Positions 1 to 6,750 of a DNA stretch of 20,426 nt are shown here, one piece after another. The notes beneath the pieces are model-generated. The model searched no databases. It was not told the DNA's origin and saw nothing but the letters and a program-made list of their open reading frames with translations. The position numbers and the translations under genes are program-made. How positions within the stretch are numbered: the stretch's first letter is position 1; the number at the start of each line of letters is the position of its first letter. The stretch is taken from the NCBI GenBank assembly GCA_900539505.1, contig UQCL01000040.1, positions 1 to 20,426 of the forward strand, given 5' to 3'. This stretch comes from an uncultured Campylobacter sp. (lineage in GTDB: Bacteria > Campylobacterota > Campylobacteria > Campylobacterales > Campylobacteraceae).

Positions 1-2
1 TA

Positions 3-179
3 TTTACATATTTTTTAGGGCACAATAAATTTTTTATTAAACTCAAATTTAACTTTAAAAATTTGGTACTAAATATTTGCTCGATAGTTATACCGATGGA
101 TTATATAATAAAAGAGGATTTTGAAAAATTAAAAATTTTAATGAGCGATAAAAATATTGAATACAGGGATTTTATCTAA
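3..179 (+). CDS. Possible 3' end of an AT-rich gene cut by the left edge (unidentified)
   Basis: A frame is open from the left edge of the window to a TAA at 177-179, giving 58 residues with no internal stop. The last 27 residues begin at an ATG (96-98) and are protein-like and charged, with the acidic/basic run KEDFEKLK and the ending EYRDFI. The composition is far more AT-rich than the neighbouring genes, which suggests acquired DNA or simply a low-complexity spacer. In DNA this AT-rich an open run of this length is uncommon but not rare across six frames. I do not recognise a family. It could be the C-terminus of a gene lying mostly to the left, or chance. Confidence 0.25.
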   Translation, partial: FTYFLGHNKFFIKLKFNFKNLVLNICSIVIPMDYIIKEDFEKLKILMSDKNIEYRDFI

Positions 180-225
180 ACCGAAGCAGTCTTAAAACTA
201 AATACTCAATCGAGTCAAGCAGAAT

Positions 226-253
226 ATTTCGGGCGGCGCAAACCGCCCGAAAT
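226..253 (-). terminator. Hairpin terminator downstream of the aldehyde dehydrogenase gene
   Basis: There is a perfect 11-bp inverted repeat (226-236 with 243-253, arms ATTTCGGGCGG and CCGCCCGAAAT) around a 6-nt loop. It begins 26 nt beyond the stop codon of the aldehyde dehydrogenase gene. The GC-rich core with an A/T-rich base fits an intrinsic terminator. The run of T after it on the minus strand is poor (AAATATTCTG), so termination may be partial or the element may work in both directions. Confidence 0.6.
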
Positions 254-279
254 GTAACCCGAAGTACCGCGCTAAGTCC

Positions 280-1746
280 TTACTGCTCGTAAAAGCCGCT
301 CGGTTTGGAGATCGTGTCGATGTAGATGTTTTTTGTCTGGGTGTAGTGATCCAGGATCATCTTGTGCGTTTCGCGACCGATGCCCGATTCTTTGTAGCCG
401 CCAAACGGTGCGCCGGCGTGGATCTGGTTGTAGGTATTGACCCACACGCGACCCGTCTCAAGCAGGCGTGCGACCGTGAGCGCCTTTGCGATGTCGCGCG
501 TAAATACGGCGCCGCCTAGTCCGTAGAGGCTATCGTTTGCCATGCGGACGAGCTCGTCTTGATCTTTAAATTTAATCACGACGCCCACAGGACCGAAGAT
601 CTCCTCCTGCGCCACGCGCATGTCGTTGCGCACGTCCACGAGTAGCGTAGGCTCGACGAAAGCCTCTCCCGCGCTATGTCGCTTGCCGCCCACGGCGATC
701 TTAGCGCCCTCCTCTACGCCGATTTTTACGTACTCTAAAATTTTATCGGCTTGCTTTTTGTTGATCTGGCATCCCATCTGAGTATTCGGATCGAGTGGAT
801 CGCCCACCTTGATGCGCTTAAATTTTTCCACGAGCGCCGGTACGAATTTATCGTAGATGCCCTCCTGCACGAAGATCCTACTTCCCGCGCAGCAGACTTG
901 ACCTTGGTTGAAAAGGATCCCCAGCTGCACGCCGTCGATCGCAACGTCGAAGTCGCAATCGTCAAAGATGATATTCGCGCTCTTGCCGCCGAGCTCAAGC
1001 GTAGCAGGGATGATCTTTTGCGCCGCGGCTAGCGCGATGCCTCTGCCGACCTCGGTAGAGCCGGTGAATGCGAGCTTATCGAGCCCTTTGTGAGTGCGGA
1101 CGAACTCGCCTGCTTTGCTTCCTTTGCCGGTTACGACGTTGATGACGCCTTTTGGAAGCAGCGGCGCGATTAGGCGGATGAACTCCAAAATGCTAAGGCT
1201 GGTCTCGGAGCTTGGCTTAAATACGCACGTATCGCCTGCGGCAAGTAACGGAGCGAGCTTCCACGCGCCCATCAAAAACGGGAAATTCCACGGCACGATC
1301 TGTCCTACTACGCCGATCGGCTCGCGCAAAACGACGGATAGATAGCGCTCTTTTAGCATATTGGCGCTGCCCTCCTCGCCCAAGATCACGCCCGCAAAAT
1401 AGCGGAAATGCTCGATCGACCACGCTACGTCGACCGCGCGCGTCTCGCGGATCGGCTTGCCGTTGTCGATAGTCTCTACGGTCGCGATAAACTCGGCGTT
1501 TTGCTCTAAGACGTCGGCGATCTTATTTAGCAGCGCGCTGCGCTCATAAACGCTAGTGCGGCGAAAGCTCTCAAACGCCTTGCGCGCCGCGGCGACCGCT
1601 CTATCGACGTCCGCCTTGCTAGCATCTGCGATCTTTGAAATTTTCTCGCCAGTAGCGGGATTAAAAACGTCTAGGCTCACGCCGCCTTCGGCACCCACAA
1701 ACTCGCCGTCGATGAAAAGCTTATAGCTTGGTTGGATTGTAGCCAT
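280..1746 (-). CDS. NAD(P)-dependent aldehyde dehydrogenase, AldB/ExaC-like
   Basis: This 488-residue cytosolic enzyme of the ALDH superfamily oxidises an aldehyde to the carboxylic acid with NAD(P)+. The full catalytic set is visible: PWNFP with Asn154, the cofactor lysine Lys177 in FKPSS, the Rossmann turn GSTEVG at 229-234, the general base Glu251 in LELGG, and the nucleophile Cys285 in the FNQGQVCCAGSR block. The ending (GYKESGIGRETHKM, then a KPSGFY tail) resembles AldB/ExaC-type acetaldehyde dehydrogenases, so short aliphatic aldehydes are the likely substrates; that is inference. The ATG at 1746 follows an AAAGGAGT ribosome site at 1751-1758. The gene stands alone with its own promoter and terminator, about 1.1 kb from its nearest same-strand neighbour, ttcA. 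Confidence 0.93.
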   Translation of the reverse strand: MATIQPSYKLFIDGEFVGAEGGVSLDVFNPATGEKISKIADASKADVDRAVAAARKAFESFRRTSVYERSALLNKIADVLEQNAEFIATVETIDNGKPIRETRAVDVAWSIEHFRYFAGVILGEEGSANMLKERYLSVVLREPIGVVGQIVPWNFPFLMGAWKLAPLLAAGDTCVFKPSSETSLSILEFIRLIAPLLPKGVINVVTGKGSKAGEFVRTHKGLDKLAFTGSTEVGRGIALAAAQKIIPATLELGGKSANIIFDDCDFDVAIDGVQLGILFNQGQVCCAGSRIFVQEGIYDKFVPALVEKFKRIKVGDPLDPNTQMGCQINKKQADKILEYVKIGVEEGAKIAVGGKRHSAGEAFVEPTLLVDVRNDMRVAQEEIFGPVGVVIKFKDQDELVRMANDSLYGLGGAVFTRDIAKALTVARLLETGRVWVNTYNQIHAGAPFGGYKESGIGRETHKMILDHYTQTKNIYIDTISKPSGFYEQ

Positions 1747-1777
1747 GCTTACTCCTTTGTGAAATATGACATTCGCT

Positions 1778-1783
1778 ATTATA
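1778..1783 (-). promoter_or_regulatory. Sigma-70 type -10 box for the aldehyde dehydrogenase gene
   Basis: The minus strand carries a perfect TATAAT 31 nt before the start codon, which predicts a leader of about 25 nt containing the AAAGGAGT ribosome site. No clear -35 box is seen. Campylobacter vegetative promoters are known for a strong -10 with a weakly conserved -35. No operator was recognised. Confidence 0.6.
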
Positions 1784-1807
1784 TATCCACGGCGGTTAAT
1801 GCGGCAT

Positions 1808-2287
1808 AAATTTCGGAGCGAAAATCGGTTAAAATTTCGTAGTGTGTAAATTTAAGAAGTACCGCGGCGCGGGCGAAATTTTAAAATTTGATCTGCGTGC
1901 GCGACAGCGGAGGTTTTGAGGAGTTTTGAAGCGGCGCGAAATTTAAGCCGGCGCAAGCGGCGAAATTTCAAAAGGTAACGTTTATGAAACGAGAGCGGGA
2001 ATTTGGCTACGTGGAATTTTAGAATTTCGCTCCGATAAAATTTTAAAATTTGGCTCCGCCTGGATTTTGAATTCGGCTTCGTTAAAATTTTAAAATTTTG
2101 CGAGGTAAAATTTTAGAAACATTTTCCGAAATAAATTTCTAAAACTATCTTTTGCAGAGCGGGCGGGCGGTTTAAATTTACGGCGCGCGACGATCGAGTC
2201 CGCACCCGCAGCCCGAAAGGAAGCCTCCGATAAAATTTTAAAATTTTACGGGATTAAATTTCTAAAGCATTTTTTGAGATGGAATTT
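1808..2287. repeat. Dense cluster of RAATTY hexamers in the ttcA-aldehyde dehydrogenase spacer
   Basis: I count 22 RAATTY hexamers (AAATTT, GAATTT, GAATTC) in 480 bp, at 1808, 1832, 1848, 1876, 1884, 1939, 1963, 1999, 2014, 2022, 2038, 2046, 2069, 2085, 2093, 2108, 2133, 2174, 2233, 2241, 2256 and 2282. Many sit in a TAAAATTTTA context, some in tandem. Between them lie GC-rich 8-20 nt stretches such as GCGGCGCG. No gene is supported here: frames are short and the sites do not keep one reading phase. In C. jejuni RAATTY is the CtsM methylation site that marks DNA for uptake; a role here is inference. Confidence 0.7.
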
Positions 2288-2304
2288 CTACAACTATCTT
2301 TCGC
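2083..2304. repeat. Imperfect direct repeat of about 73 bp, two copies
   Basis: Copy A is 2083-2155 and copy B is 2231-2304. Both begin with the same 17 bases (two TAAAATTTT units), share the later blocks AATTTCTA and AACTATCTTT, and end in TTGC or TCGC. Aligned by eye with one 1-base gap, about 59 of 74 positions match (roughly 80 percent). They are separated by about 75 bp of unrelated GC-rich sequence. The two copies look like a diverged duplication of a longer element rather than two chance AT-rich words. No terminal inverted repeats or coding capacity were seen. Confidence 0.6.
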
Positions 2305-2660
2305 GCAAACTTTGCAAGCCCATAACGCTCACCCGTTAAGCTCGCTTGAGCAGCGCCCGAGTAGGATGAAAGCACGGCGCCTAAAGACGCGGCATTACAA
2401 TCAATCTCAGGCATTTTGTAAAAGCATATACGAGCAGCACAACTACTCTCGCGTGCAACCGCTCAGGTGCAGGACGAGGCATAACCGCCAGTGTGTGCAG
2501 CTTAGATGCAGAGGGCAACCACTCGTGCATGGTTTAGGCATAGCAGACGCAACCGCTCCACCCGTAATTTGCAGTTCGTTTAAGCGTAAACGGCATCTGT
2601 TCGGGCACAAAGAGCGAGCTTGTGCACACGGCTCAGACCTATAAATAGCTCCGCTCATAG

Positions 2661-2852
2661 TTGCTCACGATAGAGGTCAAGAGAGATAGGGAGCGCGATC
2701 CGAGCTACGACGAGCTTTTCGGGCACGACGCCGCCAAGAAATATAAAGAGGAAAGCAGCCGCACTCTCCCACTCGAGCTCGTTCAAGCCGAAAAGTTGGA
2801 ACTGCGTACGAAGTCTCCGTCCCCACAAAAGCTATGCTCGGGGCTTTTCTAG
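2661..2852 (+). CDS. Short coding-like frame, possible gene remnant (unrecognised)
   Basis: This 63-residue frame opens directly after a TAG and could start only at TTG. Residues 5-45 read like genuine charged, soluble protein: segments such as DPSYDELFGHDAAKKYKEE and LPLELVQAEKLEL, where a random frame would be expected to be rich in Arg, Ser and Cys. There is no Shine-Dalgarno sequence, and it runs opposite to every confident gene. I do not recognise the family. The best reading is a fragment left by a deleted gene inside the RAATTY-free stretch; chance is the alternative. Confidence 0.2.
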   Translation: MLTIEVKRDRERDPSYDELFGHDAAKKYKEESSRTLPLELVQAEKLELRTKSPSPQKLCSGLF

Positions 2853-2857
2853 CCGAG
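2837..2857 (-). terminator. Weak hairpin after ttcA, possible end of the long gene cluster
   Basis: On the minus strand CTCGG pairs with CCGAG, with an inner GGCT/AGCC alternative and a 2-nt bulge. It lies 20-40 nt beyond the ttcA stop, and a short CTTTTG follows. Stem and T-run are both modest, so this is only a candidate for the end of the transcript that carries tol-pal, slyD, fabD, mtnN and ttcA. Confidence 0.3.
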
Positions 2858-2877
2858 AGATCAAACCGCTTAAAATT

Positions 2878-3627
2878 TTAAAATTTGGGCTCGAAAAAGG
2901 TCTCTTCGTGGATGTTGGCAAAGGCGGCTTGCAGGCTGATAAAAAACCTCGGATGAGTCTTTTCGTACTGCGCCAAAAGCTCCTTCGTAGCGGCGCGCGC
3001 GGTGGGTTCCTTGCCGCCGTATTGCTTCGCGGGGCAGACCTCCTCCTCGCGCATGATCGGAAGCTCGTTATCTCTAGCACAGGCGGCGATTTGGCGCTCG
3101 CGCGCAAGAATGAACGGACGGATAATCACAAGCCCGTTTTCGGCGACGTAGCGCGGAGCTAGGGTGCGAAGCGCGCCGTTGAAGGTGAAATTCATAAAAA
3201 AGCTCTCCGCGGCGTCGTCGAGGTGGTGGGCGATGGCGATCTTATTAAAGCCGTGCTCAAGCGCGTAGGAGTAGATGTATCCGCGCCTCATACGCGAGCA
3301 AAAGCTGCAAAACGTGGTGTTTGCGCGGATCTTTTCCTTGCCAAATTCAAAAATTTTAGTATCGATTATCTCGTAGGGGATCTCGTGCTCTTTAAAATGG
3401 GCGCTTATCTCGCGCAGGTCCTCGCCGATACCGTAGGTGACGGTAACGGCTTGAAACTCCCAATCTAGCGGGCTTACGCTTTGGAAGTGCTTCAGCACGT
3501 GAGCCAAGCTCATGCTGTCCTTGCCGCCGCTAAGAGCTAGTAAAATTTTATCGCCGCGCTCGAACATCTGGTATTTGGCGTTGGTTTGTCCTACCAGGCG
3601 CAGTAACTTTTTGGAGAGATTTATCAT
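2878..3627 (-). CDS. ttcA: tRNA 2-thiocytidine biosynthesis protein TtcA (PP-loop ATPase)
   Basis: This 249-residue cytosolic protein is predicted to thiolate cytidine 32 of certain tRNAs, using ATP and an iron-sulfur cluster. The PP-loop SGGKDS lies at 33-38. The TtcA cysteine pattern is present as CSFC at 107-110, with a third cysteine at 198 (VCPAKQYGG); in E. coli TtcA the equivalent three cysteines bind a [4Fe-4S] cluster. The block IAHHLDDAAESFFMN at 131-145 is typical of the TtcA/TilS superfamily. The missing TilS C-terminal domain and the cysteine triad argue for TtcA. Its ATG overlaps the stop of the upstream nucleosidase gene (ATGA), and its own TAA lies inside an AAATTTTAA word at the edge of the spacer. 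Confidence 0.88.
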   Translation of the reverse strand: MINLSKKLLRLVGQTNAKYQMFERGDKILLALSGGKDSMSLAHVLKHFQSVSPLDWEFQAVTVTYGIGEDLREISAHFKEHEIPYEIIDTKIFEFGKEKIRANTTFCSFCSRMRRGYIYSYALEHGFNKIAIAHHLDDAAESFFMNFTFNGALRTLAPRYVAENGLVIIRPFILARERQIAACARDNELPIMREEEVCPAKQYGGKEPTARAATKELLAQYEKTHPRFFISLQAAFANIHEETFFEPKF

Positions 3628-4322
3628 AACCTTTCGATCATTTTTAAGACGAAATTCGCGCTCGTCTGCGCGCTTTTTACCATAAACTCGTCAAAATCGA
3701 ACTCCGCTTTGTGTCCCGCCTCATCGCTTATCGCGCGCAGCACGCAAAACGGCACGCCCAGCGCGTCGCACACCTGCGCCACGCTCGCTCCCTCCATCTC
3801 GACCGCGCTCGCATCAAACGTCCGCTCGATCCAGCTCTTGCGCTCCTCATCGCCCACGAACTGATCGCCGCTAGCGATGACGCCCGATTTTAGCGTGATG
3901 CCTAGCTGCTCGGCGACGCTTTGCGCGATGGAGTTTAGCTTCGCGTCGGTTTGGACTGAAATTTTGTTTCCCGGCACAAATCCGTGCGGATGCCCAAACG
4001 CCGTGATGTCCAGATCGTGCTGCACGAGCGAGGTAGCGTATAAAATTTCGCCGATTTTAATGCCGCACTTCAAAGCTCCCGCGACACCCGTAAAAATGAG
4101 CGCGCGCGCGCCGAATCTCTCGATCATGACCGTAGCGGTCAGGGCGGAATTTACCTTGCCGATCTTCGAATACGCGATCACGAGATCGTGGCCGTTAAGC
4201 TTAGCGGCGTAGAATTTATTATTCGCATGCTCCACAGCCTCCACACTCACGCCCCGCTCGCGCAGCGCAGATAGCAGCGGCTCGATCTCTTCGGGCATGG
4301 CGCCTAAAATCGCTACTTTCAT
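3624..4322 (-). CDS. mtnN: 5'-methylthioadenosine / S-adenosylhomocysteine / aminodeoxyfutalosine nucleosidase
   Basis: This 232-residue nucleosidase cleaves the glycosidic bond of 5'-methylthioadenosine and S-adenosylhomocysteine. In Campylobacter and Helicobacter it also acts on 6-amino-6-deoxyfutalosine, a step of the futalosine menaquinone pathway (MqnB role), which makes it a respiratory as well as a recycling enzyme. Catalytic residues match the E. coli enzyme: Glu12 (GAMPEEIE), the VEMEGA block with Glu177, and Asp200 in RAISDEAG. FTGVAGAL at 77-84 and SGDQF at 151-155 are family signatures. The start has a strong AAAGGAG 7 nt upstream, within the 3' end of fabD, and overlaps the fabD stop (ATGA). 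Length is normal for the family. Confidence 0.95.
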   Translation of the reverse strand: MKVAILGAMPEEIEPLLSALRERGVSVEAVEHANNKFYAAKLNGHDLVIAYSKIGKVNSALTATVMIERFGARALIFTGVAGALKCGIKIGEILYATSLVQHDLDITAFGHPHGFVPGNKISVQTDAKLNSIAQSVAEQLGITLKSGVIASGDQFVGDEERKSWIERTFDASAVEMEGASVAQVCDALGVPFCVLRAISDEAGHKAEFDFDEFMVKSAQTSANFVLKMIERL

Positions 4323-5263
4323 CCATTCTCCTTTGCAAATTTCAGAAACTCATCTAAGCTCGCAAGATCCGTGATGCTGAAGGTCGGCTTCTGCGTGATC
4401 TTTTTGTTTATCCCTTTTAAAACCGCCGCGCCGAACTCGACGAAGCAGTCTACCTCGCCCTCGTAATTTTTGATGCTTTGTTTGTAAAGCACGGGGCTGA
4501 TAAGCTGGGCTTTAAGCAGCTCCAGCGCTTCGGATTTTGCCCTGTATGCTCGCGCGGTGGCATTAGCGACGACGGGAGCGAAGTTCTCTTTTAGCGCGGG
4601 GCGTAAAAATTCCAAAAGCTCGTCGCTAGCACTCCCTAGCATCGGACAATGGCTCGCGACGCTCATATTCAGTAGCATTGCGCGCTTTGCGCCCGCGGCT
4701 TTAAACTCGCCCTCGAGTGCCGCGAGATCATCTTTTTTGCCCGCAACTACGATCTGCCCGTCGCAGTTATAATTCGCCGCCCATATCTGCTTACCGGCAT
4801 TAGCCGCATCCAAGCAAATTTTCTCGACCGCCTCGTCGGCAAGAGCCAAGATCACCATCATTCCGGCGCATTTGCCCTCGCAGGCGCTCTGCATGAGCCT
4901 GCCGCGAATATTTACTAGCTTTAACATCTGCTTCGGCTCTATGCCTCCCGCAGCGCTTAGCGCGCTAAACTCGCCCAGCGAATGTCCGAGCAAAAACTGC
5001 GGAGCGATGTTAAGCTTTTCTTGATCCAGCTTTTCTTGCAGCGCCGCAAGCGCCATCATGGAATTTAATGCAATCGCAGGCTGCGTAAATTCCGAAACGT
5101 CAAGTTTGTCGTTAGGCTCAAACAGTAAATTTTTAAAATCGATACCGGTAAAACTTGAAGCCTCATCCAAAAGCGCGCGCGCAGAGGTGGAGTTTTCATA
5201 AAACTCCCTGCCCATGCCTACGCTTTGGCAGCCCTGTCCGGGGAAGATAAAAGCAAATTTCAT
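4319..5263 (-). CDS. fabD: Malonyl-CoA:acyl carrier protein transacylase FabD
   Basis: FabD moves malonyl from CoA to acyl carrier protein, which feeds type II fatty-acid synthesis in the cytosol. The 314-residue protein starts FAFIFPGQG and has the nucleophile Ser95 in GHSLGE (93-98), Arg120, and the partner His205 in ASHCPM. The C-terminal block FVEFGAAVLKG matches the family's EFGPGKVLTGL-type loop, with Ala-Ala in place of Pro-Gly. The same frame is open 25 codons further upstream (ATG at 5338). That longer start would lie inside slyD and add a basic tail foreign to the family, so the ATG at 5263 is preferred; it sits 8 nt after the slyD stop behind an AGGAT site. The stop overlaps the next gene's start (ATGA). 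Confidence 0.95.
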   Translation of the reverse strand: MKFAFIFPGQGCQSVGMGREFYENSTSARALLDEASSFTGIDFKNLLFEPNDKLDVSEFTQPAIALNSMMALAALQEKLDQEKLNIAPQFLLGHSLGEFSALSAAGGIEPKQMLKLVNIRGRLMQSACEGKCAGMMVILALADEAVEKICLDAANAGKQIWAANYNCDGQIVVAGKKDDLAALEGEFKAAGAKRAMLLNMSVASHCPMLGSASDELLEFLRPALKENFAPVVANATARAYRAKSEALELLKAQLISPVLYKQSIKNYEGEVDCFVEFGAAVLKGINKKITQKPTFSITDLASLDEFLKFAKENG

Positions 5264-5271
5264 AAAAAATC

Positions 5272-5880
5272 CTAATGTTCGTGGTGGTGCCCGCCGCAGC
5301 ACTCGTGATCTTTTCCGTGATCGTGACCCCCGCAGCATTCATGGCCGTCTGCATGCCCATGACCTCCGCAACACTCGTGCCCCTCGTGGTGATGGTTGTG
5401 TCCGCAGCCGCAGCTGTGCGCGCCCTCCGGCTGTCCGGTAAGAATTTCGTCCGCCGTCGCTTCGCGGTTCTCGACGATCTTTATATTAAATTCCAGCTCC
5501 TTGCCCGCAAACGGGTGGTTAAAGTCGATAGTGACATCCTGCTCGCCGATAGCTTTGACGCTCACGCGGGTAGTCGCGCCGTCCTCCGCCTGACCGAAAA
5601 GCTCCATACCCACCGCCAGATCGATGCCTGCAAATTGCTCTTTAGGCAGGATCTGCACGGCGTCCTGCTTATACTCGCCTACCCCGTCGCTCGGGCTTAT
5701 GCGAACCGTTTTGCTCTCGCCCGCTTGTAGATTTAAAATTTCATCTTCCAGCTTTTGGATGATTTGATCTTTGCCGCTAAGAAAGGCGATTGGGTCGGAG
5801 TTTAAATTTGACTCTAAAATTTCGCCGGTTTTGCCGTCTTTTAGCTCATAATGCATCTTTATAACTCGGTTGTTAGCCAT
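5272..5880 (-). CDS. slyD: SlyD: FKBP-type peptidyl-prolyl isomerase with metal-binding tail
   Basis: SlyD is a cytosolic prolyl isomerase and chaperone that stores and delivers nickel, mainly to [NiFe]-hydrogenase assembly. Residues 1-70 and 125-145 form the FKBP core (YELKDG, DGVGEY, FNIKIVENRE), and the IF chaperone insert lies around 75-120 (LPKEQF, NHPFAGKELEF). Residues 154-202 are an exceptional metal-binding tail with 16 His and 8 Cys, built from three 12-residue repeats each containing HECCGGH. The ATG follows AGGAGA at a normal distance, 50 nt after cpoB. The tail is longer and more regular than the E. coli one as I remember it, which suggests demand for nickel or another soft metal. 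Confidence 0.95.
   Translation of the reverse strand: MANNRVIKMHYELKDGKTGEILESNLNSDPIAFLSGKDQIIQKLEDEILNLQAGESKTVRISPSDGVGEYKQDAVQILPKEQFAGIDLAVGMELFGQAEDGATTRVSVKAIGEQDVTIDFNHPFAGKELEFNIKIVENREATADEILTGQPEGAHSCGCGHNHHHEGHECCGGHGHADGHECCGGHDHGKDHECCGGHHHEH
5275..5382 (-). repeat. Three tandem 36-bp repeats encoding the SlyD metal-binding tail
   Basis: The units are 5347-5382, 5311-5346 and 5275-5310, each encoding 12 residues with the core HECCGGH. The DNA copies share a CCGCARCAYTC-type block but have diverged at third positions. They keep the frame, so copy-number change would lengthen or shorten the metal site without breaking the protein. Confidence 0.75.
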
Positions 5881-5930
5881 AGTTTTCTCCTGTTTAGAAT
5901 TTTATTTTTGAGTTTGTATTTAAATTTAGG

Positions 5931-6749
5931 TTATCTAGTGGGCGCAGCTTTAGCTTCTTTGGAATCCGGGTATGAAGCTTTTAGCGCTTTGTAGAATTTA
6001 TCTGCGCTATCTTTATCGCCGATCTTATCGAAGCTGATCGCGGTGTGATAGAGGAGCTTTGGAGTGTAGTCTTGGCTCTCGTTGTGCGAGATGCTCTTTT
6101 TATAATAGTTTATCGCTTCTGCGTATGAGCCGGAGAAATATGAAATTTCGCCCAGCATATAGTTTGCCTTTGCTGGCTTGTAATTTTTGGATACTAGGTA
6201 AGCATAGCGCTCTTTTGCGCTTGAATAGTCTTTTTTGGCATATAAAGCGTCGGCCTCTTTCAACACCGAAGCCTGATCTTTTGATTTAAAATCGGAGTCT
6301 GATTTTGCACTAGCAGAGACTGAAGCAGTGCCTGCATCTAATTCAGCGTTTTTTTTTACGCTGCCGCCGCTGCCTAATTTTTTATTGATTTCAGCAATTT
6401 GGGCTTTTATAGTTGCGATATCTCGTTTCATCTGATCTAGCTCGCTGTTGCCTTGGCTTTTGCCGGTAGCGCGAATTTCTAGATCTGCTACCCTGTTTTC
6501 CAGGTTCGAAATTTTAGAATTTGTTCCTTCAAGAACGCTTCGCAAACCTTCGACGCTCTCGCGTGTATTATCTACACTAGTTTGCATTTCGCTTATACGT
6601 TTGCGGTTATCGCGCAATACTTGTTCGTTTTCAGTTAGTCCATAAGAGCTGCCTGAATCAATATTGCCAGCATCAAATGCGGAAGTTTCTGCATTTAAAA
6701 AAGTGGCGACTCCACAAAGAGCCGCCACCGTGAAATTTTTAAATTTCAA
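5931..6749 (-). CDS. cpoB: Tol-Pal accessory periplasmic protein CpoB (YbgF), coiled coil plus TPR
   Basis: CpoB is a periplasmic partner of the Tol-Pal machine that, in E. coli, links outer-membrane constriction to septal wall synthesis. From the start chosen here (272 residues) the protein has a signal peptide (MKFKNF, a hydrophobic stretch, then FLNA), a coiled coil at about 40-127 with heptad-like Leu/Ile, a Ser/Ala-rich linker, and TPR-type helices at about 161-265 (AKERYAYLVSKNYKPAKANY region). The start is uncertain. TTG at 6749 gives a proper signal peptide and lies just after the pal stop behind a weak GGA. TTG at 6761 would overlap pal by 11 nt and add MDSN. No ATG is available. Confidence 0.88.
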   Translation of the reverse strand: MKFKNFTVAALCGVATFLNAETSAFDAGNIDSGSSYGLTENEQVLRDNRKRISEMQTSVDNTRESVEGLRSVLEGTNSKISNLENRVADLEIRATGKSQGNSELDQMKRDIATIKAQIAEINKKLGSGGSVKKNAELDAGTASVSASAKSDSDFKSKDQASVLKEADALYAKKDYSSAKERYAYLVSKNYKPAKANYMLGEISYFSGSYAEAINYYKKSISHNESQDYTPKLLYHTAISFDKIGDKDSADKFYKALKASYPDSKEAKAAPTR

Positions 6750-6750
6750 A

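Larger units (their letters stand above)
2288..2872. other. Non-coding or decayed stretch without RAATTY sites; degenerate GCAACCRCTC words
   Basis: This 585-bp stretch has a different texture from its flanks: no RAATTY hexamer and higher complexity. Related short words recur around 2437 (GCACAACTACTC), 2455 (GCAACCGCTC), 2479 (GCATAACCGCC), 2515 (GCAACCACTC) and 2549 (GCAACCGCTC), several followed within 4-10 nt by GTGC. Open frames exist on both strands, but none has a ribosome site and recognisable protein character except the short frame at 2661-2852. No tRNA-like cloverleaf was found. It may be a decayed or acquired gene. Confidence 0.4.

Noticed and set aside
751..1345. Several plus-strand frames opposite the aldehyde dehydrogenase gene
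   Set aside because: The minus-strand gene carries all catalytic residues of its family; the plus frames have no motifs or ribosome sites.
2279..2644. Plus-strand 121-residue frame in the ttcA spacer
   Set aside because: No ribosome site, a composition rich in Arg, His, Cys and Gln typical of a shadow or random frame, no recognisable motif, and it begins inside copy B of the direct repeat.
5264..5338. Longer fabD start at 5338
   Set aside because: It would add 25 basic residues that overlap the slyD tail; the family start at 5263 has a ribosome site.
5275..5730. Plus-strand Val/Ala-rich frame that looks membrane-like
   Set aside because: It is antisense to the His/Cys tail and FKBP core of slyD, whose motifs and ribosome site are clear.
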